DNA of 6,741 bases from Nitrospirota bacterium (GTDB lineage Bacteria; Nitrospirota; Nitrospiria; Nitrospirales; NS-4), in contig VBOK01000044.1 of assembly GCA_005877565.1 (NCBI GenBank), positions 1-6,741 on the forward strand, given 5' to 3'. Made by a program: the position numbers and the translations under genes. Positions within the stretch are counted from its first letter, which is position 1. Each line of letters opens with the position of its first letter. Shown piece after piece: positions 1-5,078 of the stretch. The notes beneath the pieces were generated by a model. That model worked only from the letters and a program-made list of their open reading frames with translations. It searched no databases and was not told the origin of the DNA.

Positions 1-163
1 CCGCGGGATCGTATGTGGCCTTGATGCCGGTTTCTCCTGCCGCGTTATCCGAATAGGCGGCGGCAGCCATTAGGGTCGCGACGCAAGGAATGCCCGCCGC
101 GCCCCATGCAGTCATTTTCTTCAGAAAGACCCGACGTCCGAGGAAATGCTTGTCCATCGGCAT
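1..163 (-). CDS. Start of an exported protein with a Tat-like signal peptide (partial, runs off left edge)
   Basis: On the minus strand an open frame begins with ATG at 163 and runs off the window at base 1, giving 54 residues. The N-terminus carries GRRVFLKK (residues 9-16), close to the twin-arginine consensus S/T-R-R-x-F-L-K. A hydrophobic, alanine-rich stretch follows (about residues 18-36) and then polar residues, so I infer export of a folded, possibly cofactor-bearing protein through the Tat pathway. The mature domain lies outside the window and I cannot name the family. The start is uncertain: ATG at 163 has no clear Shine-Dalgarno sequence, a second ATG lies at 157, and a GTG at 202 (preceded by GGGAA) would put the twin arginines at residues 23-24. 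The same frame is open upstream as far as the stop codon of the NHL gene at 383-385, with coding-like codons. It lies downstream of that gene on the same strand and could be cotranscribed. Confidence 0.5.
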   Translation of the reverse strand, partial: MPMDKHFLGRRVFLKKMTAWGAAGIPCVATLMAAAAYSDNAAGETGIKATYDPA

Positions 164-382
164 CCAGCGCTGTATCGCGTCGGGCTCGGAGAGGATGTGC
201 ACGATTTCCCGTTGAGTCTCTCGATGATGGGTCGCGGGACGCTCGATGAAGTAAGCAGCCTCGTCTTCGCGAGGGGCGAATTCCGCCTCGCAATCCCAGG
301 ATTCTAGGTTAGGTTGCAGGTCGCAGGGGCAGTCTTCGAAAGGCGGGAGAGGATTATGAGTGTGGTGACTATTGCCACAGTC

Positions 383-2242
383 TCAATCATCGCTTTTGGC
401 CTGGAGGCTGACGCTTTGGGTCCCGGCATTGTCCGTGATCGTGACGGCTCCGGAAGCGGGACCAGCCACGGTCGGCGCGAATGTCACCTGGATGGTGCAC
501 GACGCAGCGGGCGCGATGCTCCCGCTGCAATTATTTTTTTGGCTAAACGGCGCCGTGGCGACGATGCTTGTGACTTGTAACGGTCCCGTCCCTGTGCTTT
601 GCAGCGTGATGTTCTTCGTCGTGCCGACTGCTTGCGATGAGAAGGATAACGTCGTTGGAGCCGCCGAGGCGCTCGGCGTGGTTCCCGTGCCATTGAGCGG
701 GACCACTTGCGTTGAACCCAAGTTTCCGGAATCGTCGCTCACATTCAGCGCCCCGGTCACCGGACCAACCGCCTGCGGCGTGAACGTGACGGACACTGCG
801 CAGTTTGATCCCGCTGACAGGGCCCCCGCGCACTTGTCCGTTTCCGAGAATCCACCGCTCGCGGCAAGATTCACTCCGTTCAGCGGACTGCCCCCGAAGT
901 TCGTGATGGTGATGGTTTGCGCGGCGCTGGTCGTGCCCATATTCTGGGCGAACGTCAACGTCGGAGGCGAAAACCTAATCGCCGAAGGACGGGGAGTCGG
1001 CACAGAAATGGGGGTCGCTCCGAAGACGTAGTAGGGGCCATAGTACTGAGTCAATGCGCTGGAGGAGGTAAGAACCACCGCCATGTTGTCCACAATTTGT
1101 GCGCCGCCGCCTCCCACCAGGACCATTCCACTGGAATCGACGGCAATGCTGTTCGGTGTAGCGCTGGAACCCAGGCTTATGGACGTCCAATTGGTCCCCG
1201 TCATATCGTCGACGCGAACTACCGAGGGCCGATACCCGTCGGCGACGTAGATCCTGCCGGCGGCGTCCACGCCAACTCCAATGGGAGACGCGAAGGAGTA
1301 AATGTAGCCGTAAACGACCGGGGACTGCGTCAAGGTGGTCCAGTTGGTGCCGCTCATATCGTCCATGCGAACGATCCGTGTGTTCCCGGTGTCCGCAACG
1401 TAGATCCGTCCGCTCGCATCGAACGCAACAGGCGCGACGTATTGCGCGAATTGGCCAACGCCGGACCCGATCCCGCTAAAAGTGGTCCAGTTCGTGCCGT
1501 TCATATCGTCCATTCGGACCAGCCGGGAATTGTCCGTGTCCATCACGTAAATCCTGCCGGCAGCATCGATGCTAATACCCGAAGGATTGCTGAATTGTGC
1601 GACATCCGAACCAGAGGCGCCAAAGCTGGTCCAGTTGGTTCCGTTCATATCGTCGATGCGGACGATGCGGGAATTGTACGTATCGGCAACGTAGATTTTG
1701 CCAGCAGGATCCAACGCGATGCCGTAGGCGCCGTAAAACTGCCCGACATCGCCGCCCTGCGTTCCGTACGAGATCAGGTTGCTGCCGTTCAGGTCGTCGG
1801 AGCGGAGAATCTGGCCGCTGTTCGAGAAGTAGAACGGCGTGTACGCGGAATTGTAGCCGGTCGTTCCTGTGACAACGACGCCGTTTGTTCGATAGACCTG
1901 GGAGGTGGCGCCGTTGATCGCCTGCGTCGCTCCATTCACTGTCAACGTGCCGCTGAAGGTGCCCGTGAAGGTAAAGGCGCAGGTCACATGGCCGCCTCTG
2001 CCACCGCCCGAGCAACGTTCCACAGTCGAGCTGCTCGAAAAGCCGGCGTCGATCGCTGTCATCCCGTCGCTCGATAGGAACGTCAGGGTTCCGCCGGCAA
2101 TCGTCAACGTGCCCGGCGGGTTCGCTACGCTGCTCCCTCCCGACAACGAGCCGCCCGAGTTCGTGAAACCACCCTGATCCGCATGCGCGGACACGAACGG
2201 AATGAACATGACACAACATGCGAACGCGAAGATCTTTTTCAT
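383..2242 (-). CDS. Secreted NHL-repeat beta-propeller protein with two C-terminal choice-of-anchor-D (HYDIN-type) domains
   Basis: This 619-residue protein starts with a Sec signal peptide (MKKIFAFACCVMF..., likely cleavage after AHA at about residue 21). ATG at 2242 is preceded by GGGGA five bases upstream. Residues 23-130 are Gly/Ser/Thr-rich, a low-complexity or beta-rich N-terminal region. Residues 135-390 hold about six NHL-type blades, recognisable by repeated 'D-AGRIYVADT-N-RIVR-DDM-GTNWT' segments near 173-208, 221-255, 269-304 and 321-355, with weaker blades at both ends. Residues 421-518 and 527-615 are two immunoglobulin-like modules of the ASPM-SPD-2-Hydin/choice-of-anchor-D kind, each with a Cys pair (C471/C481, C572/C582) and the '-C-V-VTFTP/FAP--G---G-' signature. 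NHL propellers usually bind protein or glycan ligands, so I infer an extracytoplasmic binding or adhesion role, not an enzyme. No catalytic motif, LPXTG or PEP-CTERM tail is seen. It probably has its own promoter (2290-2318). Confidence 0.85.
   Translation of the reverse strand: MKKIFAFACCVMFIPFVSAHADQGGFTNSGGSLSGGSSVANPPGTLTIAGGTLTFLSSDGMTAIDAGFSSSSTVERCSGGGRGGHVTCAFTFTGTFSGTLTVNGATQAINGATSQVYRTNGVVVTGTTGYNSAYTPFYFSNSGQILRSDDLNGSNLISYGTQGGDVGQFYGAYGIALDPAGKIYVADTYNSRIVRIDDMNGTNWTSFGASGSDVAQFSNPSGISIDAAGRIYVMDTDNSRLVRMDDMNGTNWTTFSGIGSGVGQFAQYVAPVAFDASGRIYVADTGNTRIVRMDDMSGTNWTTLTQSPVVYGYIYSFASPIGVGVDAAGRIYVADGYRPSVVRVDDMTGTNWTSISLGSSATPNSIAVDSSGMVLVGGGGAQIVDNMAVVLTSSSALTQYYGPYYVFGATPISVPTPRPSAIRFSPPTLTFAQNMGTTSAAQTITITNFGGSPLNGVNLAASGGFSETDKCAGALSAGSNCAVSVTFTPQAVGPVTGALNVSDDSGNLGSTQVVPLNGTGTTPSASAAPTTLSFSSQAVGTTKNITLQSTGTGPLQVTSIVATAPFSQKNNCSGSIAPAASCTIQVTFAPTVAGPASGAVTITDNAGTQSVSLQAKSDD
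1175..1830 (-). repeat. Tandem NHL-blade coding repeats (period about 144-153 bp)
   Basis: The blades of the NHL protein are visible at DNA level. The segment TCATATCGTC recurs at 1201, 1354, 1501 and 1645, spaced 153, 147 and 144 bp, each time preceded by a variant of TGGTCCAGTTGGT and followed by GATCC- or GGAC-type sequence. A weaker fifth unit (GTTCAGGTCGTCGG) lies near 1785-1800. The similarity suggests recent internal duplication of blades, and the region could change copy number by recombination. Confidence 0.75.
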
Positions 2243-2289
2243 GGCGTTCCCCGATCTAGGGCAGGTCGTACATAGTCTTCACCCGGGAA

Positions 2290-2318
2290 GTTATACCGCC
2301 CAGCATGCTTTGTTTGAA
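2290..2318 (-). promoter_or_regulatory. Candidate sigma-70-like promoter for the NHL protein gene
   Basis: Read on the minus strand, TTCAAA (2318-2313) is followed after exactly 17 bp by TATAAC (2295-2290). The -10 box matches TATAAT at five of six positions and the -35 box matches TTGACA at four of six. Initiation would fall near 2283, giving a leader of about 40 bases before the ATG at 2242. It lies just downstream of the 79-residue membrane protein gene, so the NHL gene need not depend on that gene's transcription. Confidence 0.4.
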
Positions 2319-2331
2319 TGCAGGACGCCAA

Positions 2332-2571
2332 TTACTTCGCGGCTGTCCTTTCTAAGAACGTGTCGAGCTTGGCTTCTAGGATATAAAGCTGCAATACAAA
2401 ATATGCAAGAGTGGCACCAAGCCCTGCCTGTAGCCAATCTAGCTTGGTGGCGGACATCTCGATCCCGATGTAGCCCCAGAGCATCAGAATTAACGCAAGT
2501 AAAATCCCTTTAATCCAACGCATCACATTGACTTCCATCTTCCCTGCTTTCTCACCCGCAAATATGCTCAT
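2332..2571 (-). CDS. Small two-helix inner-membrane protein, family unknown
   Basis: I take the start at ATG 2571 because GGAGGTG lies four bases upstream, an almost ideal Shine-Dalgarno sequence. The frame is open for a further 46 residues upstream, but that part is Arg/Cys/Pro-rich and reads like non-coding sequence. The resulting 79-residue protein begins MSIFAGEKAGK. It has one hydrophobic segment at about residues 19-37 (WIKGILLALILMLWGYIGI) and a second at about 44-65, and ends in a short charged tail (EAKLDTFLERTAAK). The pattern fits a two-pass membrane hairpin with both ends cytoplasmic (Lys/Arg flank the first helix). I recognise no family or motif. It lies 89 bp upstream of the NHL gene on the same strand and could be cotranscribed, but a separate promoter is predicted for that gene. 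Confidence 0.65.
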   Translation of the reverse strand: MSIFAGEKAGKMEVNVMRWIKGILLALILMLWGYIGIEMSATKLDWLQAGLGATLAYFVLQLYILEAKLDTFLERTAAK

Positions 2572-3079
2572 ATTGCACCTCCAATTTCGGTATACAGTTG
2601 ACACAGTGGATGATACTACCCGCGAATAGCACGGATTGCAAGGAACTAAGCGGGCAGGAGCGGGCCACCTGTCCGCTAATCCGCAACCCAGGCACAACCG
2701 CGTAGCCACCCGCCACTACGCTGTCATTCATGTCACCCTACCGGGCGGCGGTCCCTTGAGACGATCCCTCCCGCCACACGGGGCTCTCTTGAATGGCGTG
2801 AGCAAGGTCGCTGTCCGTCTGCGCCAAGCTCACAGGCCCACGCAACTGTTCGGGCTCGGTCAGGAAGGGCATGACGACCCTATACAAAAGTGCAGTCACA
2901 AAAGTGTAGCGTTGGTCTTGAAAATCCGGGCTTGGGATGCAGTATGCCTGGTCTCTCACCCGCACAAATCAGATAAAACCCATGTTAATTCTATAGGATC
3001 AGTTTTGCGATGGGACATAACTGCCTTCGGGCACCCTCTTTGCTCACTATTTAAGGTAACTTTTACGTAACGGTGTCGC
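2572..3079. other. Roughly 500-bp stretch without an intact gene
   Basis: Between the small membrane protein and the next plausible gene I see no convincing intact coding sequence. The stretch contains the 5' leader of the membrane protein gene, the IS110-type transposase scrap (2731-2830), and a short imperfect direct repeat near 2884-2911 (CAAAAGTGCAGT then CAAAAGTGTAGC, 10 of 12 matching). The part from about 2880 onward looks richer in A+T. Open frames of 144 residues (plus, 2636-3070) and 75 residues (minus, 2738-2965) exist but lack normal protein character, except for the transposase-like segment. Confidence 0.5.
2731..2830 (-). pseudogene. Remnant of an IS110/IS116/IS902-family transposase
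   Basis: Read on the minus strand from 2830, the translation contains LAQTDSDLAHAIQESPVWRE. This closely resembles the segment that in IS110-family transposases leads into '...SPVWR-KDDLLRSVPG-G...', at the start of the C-terminal (IS116/IS110/IS902) domain. The match breaks right after WRE. Shifting frame by one base continues with RDRLKGPPPGRVT, which resembles the expected KDRLLKSVPGVGRVT, before a stop. Only about 33 codons survive, frameshifted, with no DEDD domain and no recognisable element ends. I read this as an old scar of transposition. The identification rests on motif memory over a short stretch. Confidence 0.5.
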
Positions 3080-3238
3080 GTGAACGCCTTTGAGTTCATA
3101 CTGGTTCTTCCTGAAGGATTGCCCAGCCTACTGGCCATTCTTGGTTTGCTGTTCTGCTGGAAGCTCCATGAGATCGAGGTTCAAATGGTGCACCTACGAT
3201 GCCTTCTTTCCCCTCCAGGCATATCGACCTCCGCTTAG
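3080..3238 (+). CDS. Possible small membrane peptide (52 residues, GTG start) overlapping the PilZ-like gene
   Basis: An open frame from GTG 3080 to TAG 3236-3238 encodes a 52-residue peptide. A hydrophobic segment (about residues 5-26, FEFILVLPEG... to LLFCW) is followed by an amphipathic, partly charged stretch (KLHEIEVQMVHLR). This helix-plus-coiled-coil look is typical of real small membrane proteins and unlike the neighbouring non-coding sequence. It overlaps the start of the PilZ-like gene by 40 bp in another frame, which would permit translational coupling. Against it, there is no good Shine-Dalgarno sequence (nearest AAGGT is about 20 bases upstream), the start is GTG, and the last dozen residues look like out-of-frame PilZ sequence. 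The original stop may have been lost. Confidence 0.35.
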   Translation: MNAFEFILVLPEGLPSLLAILGLLFCWKLHEIEVQMVHLRCLLSPPGISTSA

Positions 3239-3537
3239 AATACAGTAGAACCAGCTTGGATCCCTATCTCGAAATCAGGGACCCCTGCGTGGTATTTGTC
3301 ACTGTTGTGAGCTATCACGGCTGCCAGTTCATCGCACCGCGCTCCTTCAAGCACGAGACCTTGTTGGCCCTTTCCACTCCGTCCAATAATCGTCACATCA
3401 GGGCCCATGTTATTCGGTCGATTCCAGTTGGGCCGGCAGCACAAGCTATGCAGTGGATAGTCGGGGTGGAATTTGACACTCCAGGAAATTACTGGGATGT
3501 TGAAACCCCGCCGCCAGACTGGCGCAGACATCCGTGA
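3199..3537 (+). CDS. Short PilZ-like domain protein
   Basis: This 112-residue protein reads as a single small beta-barrel. It has SRHIDLRLEY at residues 6-15, then VVSYHGCQFIAPRSF (36-50), LLALSTPSNNRHIRAHVI (55-72), and VGVEFDTPGNYWDVETPPPDW (88-108). The 'VGVEF--P-N-W-V--PP-DW' ending and the 'VVSYHG' turn are typical of single-domain PilZ proteins found in GC-rich soil bacteria. PilZ domains usually bind cyclic di-GMP through RxxxR and (D/N)xSxxG motifs. Here the second motif keeps S38 and G41 but not the D/N, and the arginines (R7, R12) are spaced RxxxxR, so binding may be weak or lost. ATG 3199 is the only ATG after an in-frame stop at 3169, and it has no clear ribosome binding site, so coupling to the overlapping small frame is possible. 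No partner gene is evident; the next gene begins 284 bp downstream. Confidence 0.6.
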   Translation: MPSFPSRHIDLRLEYSRTSLDPYLEIRDPCVVFVTVVSYHGCQFIAPRSFKHETLLALSTPSNNRHIRAHVIRSIPVGPAAQAMQWIVGVEFDTPGNYWDVETPPPDWRRHP

Positions 3538-3554
3538 CAGCTTGGCTTAGCCAC

Positions 3555-3580
3555 TGACCTGCCCCTGGTTGTCGTACCAC
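3555..3580 (+). repeat. Direct repeat, left copy, flanking the cyclase gene
   Basis: TGACCTGCCCC followed by TGGTTGTCGTACCACC matches the sequence at 4663-4688 at about 23 of 27 aligned positions, with one gap. Weaker similarity continues for about 30 bases. Both copies have the same orientation and bracket the cyclase gene. They might be decayed ends of an insertion element or recombination scars; I could not assign them to a named element. Confidence 0.4.
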
Positions 3581-3690
3581 CCTAGGACATGCTCCTCTAG
3601 GATGCCTTGGCAACCGGCAGGTCCCGCCAGTTCGTCGTGTTGACAGACGAGCGCCGCTCAAACCGCACCGACGGCCTCGGCAAATCGTGC

Positions 3691-3718
3691 TTGACTCACC
3701 CGTTGGAAATTGTAAACA
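3691..3718 (+). promoter_or_regulatory. Weak candidate promoter for the cyclase gene
   Basis: TTGACT at 3691-3696 matches the -35 consensus at five of six positions. After 16 bp comes TAAACA (3713-3718), only a fair -10 box. Initiation near 3725 would leave a leader of about 100 bases before the ATG at 3822. The 284 bp between the PilZ-like gene and the cyclase gene otherwise holds the left direct repeat and no convincing gene. Confidence 0.25.
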
Positions 3719-3821
3719 ATGTAAAGGGATCCTGGCTTCGCTATTGGGAAGGTTTCAAGATATGGCCAGCAGGGGTTGGGAGCAGTCAACGCAATAATTA
3801 GGCCACAGAAAAGAAATCTCT

Positions 3822-4610
3822 ATGGGTCGGCTTCATCTTCCTTACAAACTCATTGCAGCGGATGAATCCAAATACGGAAAGGGATTCGCCCTCAATTCGC
3901 TCACTCATCACGAGTTTCAACAATTTAACGAGTCAATCCTAGGTCTAGGGGACCTCTCTCTGAGGGGCAATTACACTCATGCACTTGCCGCGTTTTTAGA
4001 CCTTGAGGGGTTCACGGACTTCGCCAATCAGGTTGACTCTCACTTAGTAATCCCCGAATTCCTTAACCGGTATTTGCCATGGCTTTTTGCGAAAACCGCG
4101 GAGTTTTTTACGGAGGGAAAGAGCGAAGATAGAGTGAGAATATGGGGCAGTTTGCCGTTTTACGCCAAGTTCCTAGGTGACGGCGTGATGTTTCTGTGGG
4201 ACACGGCATATTCCGGAGGAGAAAGCAGCATACGCAACATTGTAAGAAAACTTCTCTCCCTAACTCGAGAATACAGGAGGGACTTTCTCAAAACAATCGG
4301 ACTACATGTCAGCAAACCTCCAAGCCGACTGCGATGCGGTATTGCACGTGGTCAAGTCGTATCTGTGGGTAGCGGCGATGACTTCGTTGGGTCGTGTTTG
4401 AACCTCGCCTCGCGGCTTCAGAAACTCAGTACTCTTTCGTTCGCAGTTTCTCGGCGCGGCATTGACTTGAGTCCCCAAAGCAAATTGGCGTGTTTCGTCC
4501 TCAAAAAAGTAGAGCTTAGAGGAATCGGAAGCCACGAATTGGTATACGTGCTCGAATCGGAGTTTGAGAGACTGCCTATGGAAGAAAAGATGCTTTTCAC
4601 AGAACCATAG
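3822..4610 (+). CDS. Stand-alone class III nucleotidyl cyclase (adenylate/guanylate cyclase domain)
   Basis: This 262-residue protein has the class III cyclase catalytic domain from about residue 50 to 247 and no visible sensor, HAMP or membrane segment. The first metal-binding Asp is D60 in AAFLDLEGFTDF. The second is D120 in FYAKFLGDGVMFLWD, which also supplies the base-contacting K116. RCGIARGQVVSVGSG (171-185) leads into DDFVGSCLNLASRL (186-199), giving D187 at the adenine-selective position (three before the Gly), N194 and the transition-state R198. The domain closes with VELRGIGSHELVYVLE. All six canonical catalytic positions are present, so an active enzyme making cAMP, or another cyclic mononucleotide, from the NTP is expected in the cytoplasm. 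Residues 1-50 are unassigned. There is no strong ribosome binding site (AGAAAAGAAA upstream). The gene looks lower in G+C than purA or the NHL gene, suggesting acquisition. No effector gene adjoins it. Confidence 0.85.
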   Translation: MGRLHLPYKLIAADESKYGKGFALNSLTHHEFQQFNESILGLGDLSLRGNYTHALAAFLDLEGFTDFANQVDSHLVIPEFLNRYLPWLFAKTAEFFTEGKSEDRVRIWGSLPFYAKFLGDGVMFLWDTAYSGGESSIRNIVRKLLSLTREYRRDFLKTIGLHVSKPPSRLRCGIARGQVVSVGSGDDFVGSCLNLASRLQKLSTLSFAVSRRGIDLSPQSKLACFVLKKVELRGIGSHELVYVLESEFERLPMEEKMLFTEP

Positions 4611-4618
4611 CCCAACTG

Positions 4619-4645
4619 AAAAAACAGGAGTCAGACGCTGACTCC
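4619..4645 (-). terminator. Rho-independent terminator facing the minus strand
   Basis: GGAGTCAG (4627-4634) and CTGACTCC (4638-4645) form a perfect 8-bp stem with a 3-base loop. Read on the minus strand the stem is followed, after two bases, by six T residues (4624-4619). On the plus strand only a mixed sequence (ATTATC) follows, so it should work best for transcripts coming from tRNA-Ala, about 130 bases upstream on the minus strand. It begins 9 bp after the cyclase stop codon and separates the two converging units. Confidence 0.65.
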
Positions 4646-4662
4646 ATTATCTGACAGTAGAT

Positions 4663-4688
4663 TGACCTGCCCCAGTTGTTGTCCCACC
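4663..4688 (+). repeat. Direct repeat, right copy, flanking the cyclase gene
   Basis: TGACCTGCCCC followed by AGTTGTTGTCCCACC is the second, divergent copy of the repeat at 3555-3580. The remaining bases to tRNA-Ala (about 4689-4775) show no gene. A short hydrophilic minus-strand translation is present but not recognisable. Confidence 0.4.
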
Positions 4689-4775
4689 ATCTTCTGGTAG
4701 GCCAAGGCTAGGCCACCCTGCGGGGGATCTGTCGAGCTGTGATGAGGCTGATAGTAGGAAGTCAGTGGAAGAAAT

Positions 4776-4851
4776 TGGTGGAGCTGGCGGGGATTGAACC
4801 CGCGACCTTCAGACTGCCAGTCTGACGCGCTCCCAACTGCGCTACAGCCCC
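4776..4851 (-). tRNA. tRNA-Ala, anticodon GGC
   Basis: On the minus strand the sequence folds as a complete 76-base tRNA with encoded CCA. The acceptor is GGGGCTG/CAGCTCC with discriminator A; the D stem is GCGC/GCGC; the anticodon stem is TCAGA/TCTGA with loop CTGGCAG (anticodon GGC); and the T arm is GCGGG-TTCAATC-CCCGC. The third acceptor pair is G-T (G3:U70), the hallmark alanine identity element. It reads GCC and, less well, GCU codons. A terminator lies about 130 bases downstream. Its 3' end faces the lower-G+C accessory segment. Confidence 0.97.
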
Positions 4852-4855
4852 ACGG

Positions 4856-5052
4856 GCGAATATTAACCCGGATCATTCCTAAATGTCTACTACGTCGGCC
4901 GATGCTCTCGCCCGGCGCGGCTGTTCTCGATCGGCCTCCTCGACGTACCGCTGTGGGTACACCTGCGTCGTCCTCACTCCGAGCAGCCACGGCGGGCTTC
5001 GGCCTCAGCCGCCTCGTTACGACATTTATCAATGATCCGGGTTAACATTCGC
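4856..5052. repeat. 197-bp near-palindromic element with 30-bp inverted repeats
   Basis: The left end (4856-4885) and the reverse complement of the right end (5023-5052) agree at 27 of 30 positions, sharing GCGAAT, TTAACCCGGATCATT and TAAATG. Looser inverted similarity continues inward, for example GCCCGGCGCGGCTG on the left against GCCCGCCGTGGCTG on the right. It reaches a central GTACC/GGTAC pair at 4945-4949 and 4956-4960, close to the midpoint of the outer repeats. The whole segment could fold back on itself. It has no convincing coding sequence and no target-site duplication that I can see. It fills the gap between tRNA-Ala and the purA promoter. It may be a small non-autonomous mobile element or an inverted duplication of an upstream region. 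Confidence 0.7.
4860..4889 (-). promoter_or_regulatory. Candidate promoter for tRNA-Ala
   Basis: On the minus strand TAGACA (4889-4884) precedes TAATAT (4865-4860) with an 18-bp spacer. The -35 box matches consensus at five of six positions, the -10 box at four. Initiation would fall near 4853, only about two bases before the mature tRNA 5' end, which is tight. The boxes lie inside the left arm of the palindromic element. Confidence 0.3.
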
Positions 5053-5078
5053 TCGCGCGCTTCTTAAGACGTTGTTTG

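Noticed and set aside
346..382. TGTGG/CCACA inverted repeat just after the NHL gene as a terminator
   Set aside because: Five-bp stem with a nine-base loop and no T-run, too weak to call.
917..2077. 386-residue plus-strand frame
   Set aside because: It is antisense to the NHL gene, rich in Arg/His/Gly, and has repeats only because the NHL blades repeat. No promoter, ribosome binding site or recognisable domain.
2572..2709. 46-residue N-terminal extension of the small membrane protein
   Set aside because: The added sequence is Cys/Arg/Pro-rich and the ATG at 2571 has a near-ideal ribosome binding site.
2636..3070. 144-residue plus-strand frame
   Set aside because: No domain character or ribosome binding site, and it overlaps the antisense transposase remnant.
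3235..3531. 98-residue minus-strand frame
   Set aside because: It is antisense to the PilZ-like gene, whose plus-strand product has clear family features.
3607..3801. 64-residue TTG-initiated plus-strand frame upstream of the cyclase
   Set aside because: No ribosome binding site, unremarkable composition, no recognisable motif. A decayed gene cannot be excluded.
3555..4688. Direct repeats as a CRISPR-like array
   Set aside because: Only two divergent copies, 1.1 kb apart, with a gene between them. No regular spacers and no cas genes.
4631..5032. 133-residue minus-strand frame
   Set aside because: It runs straight through tRNA-Ala (the WGCSAVGSASDW segment is translated tRNA) and through the palindromic element.
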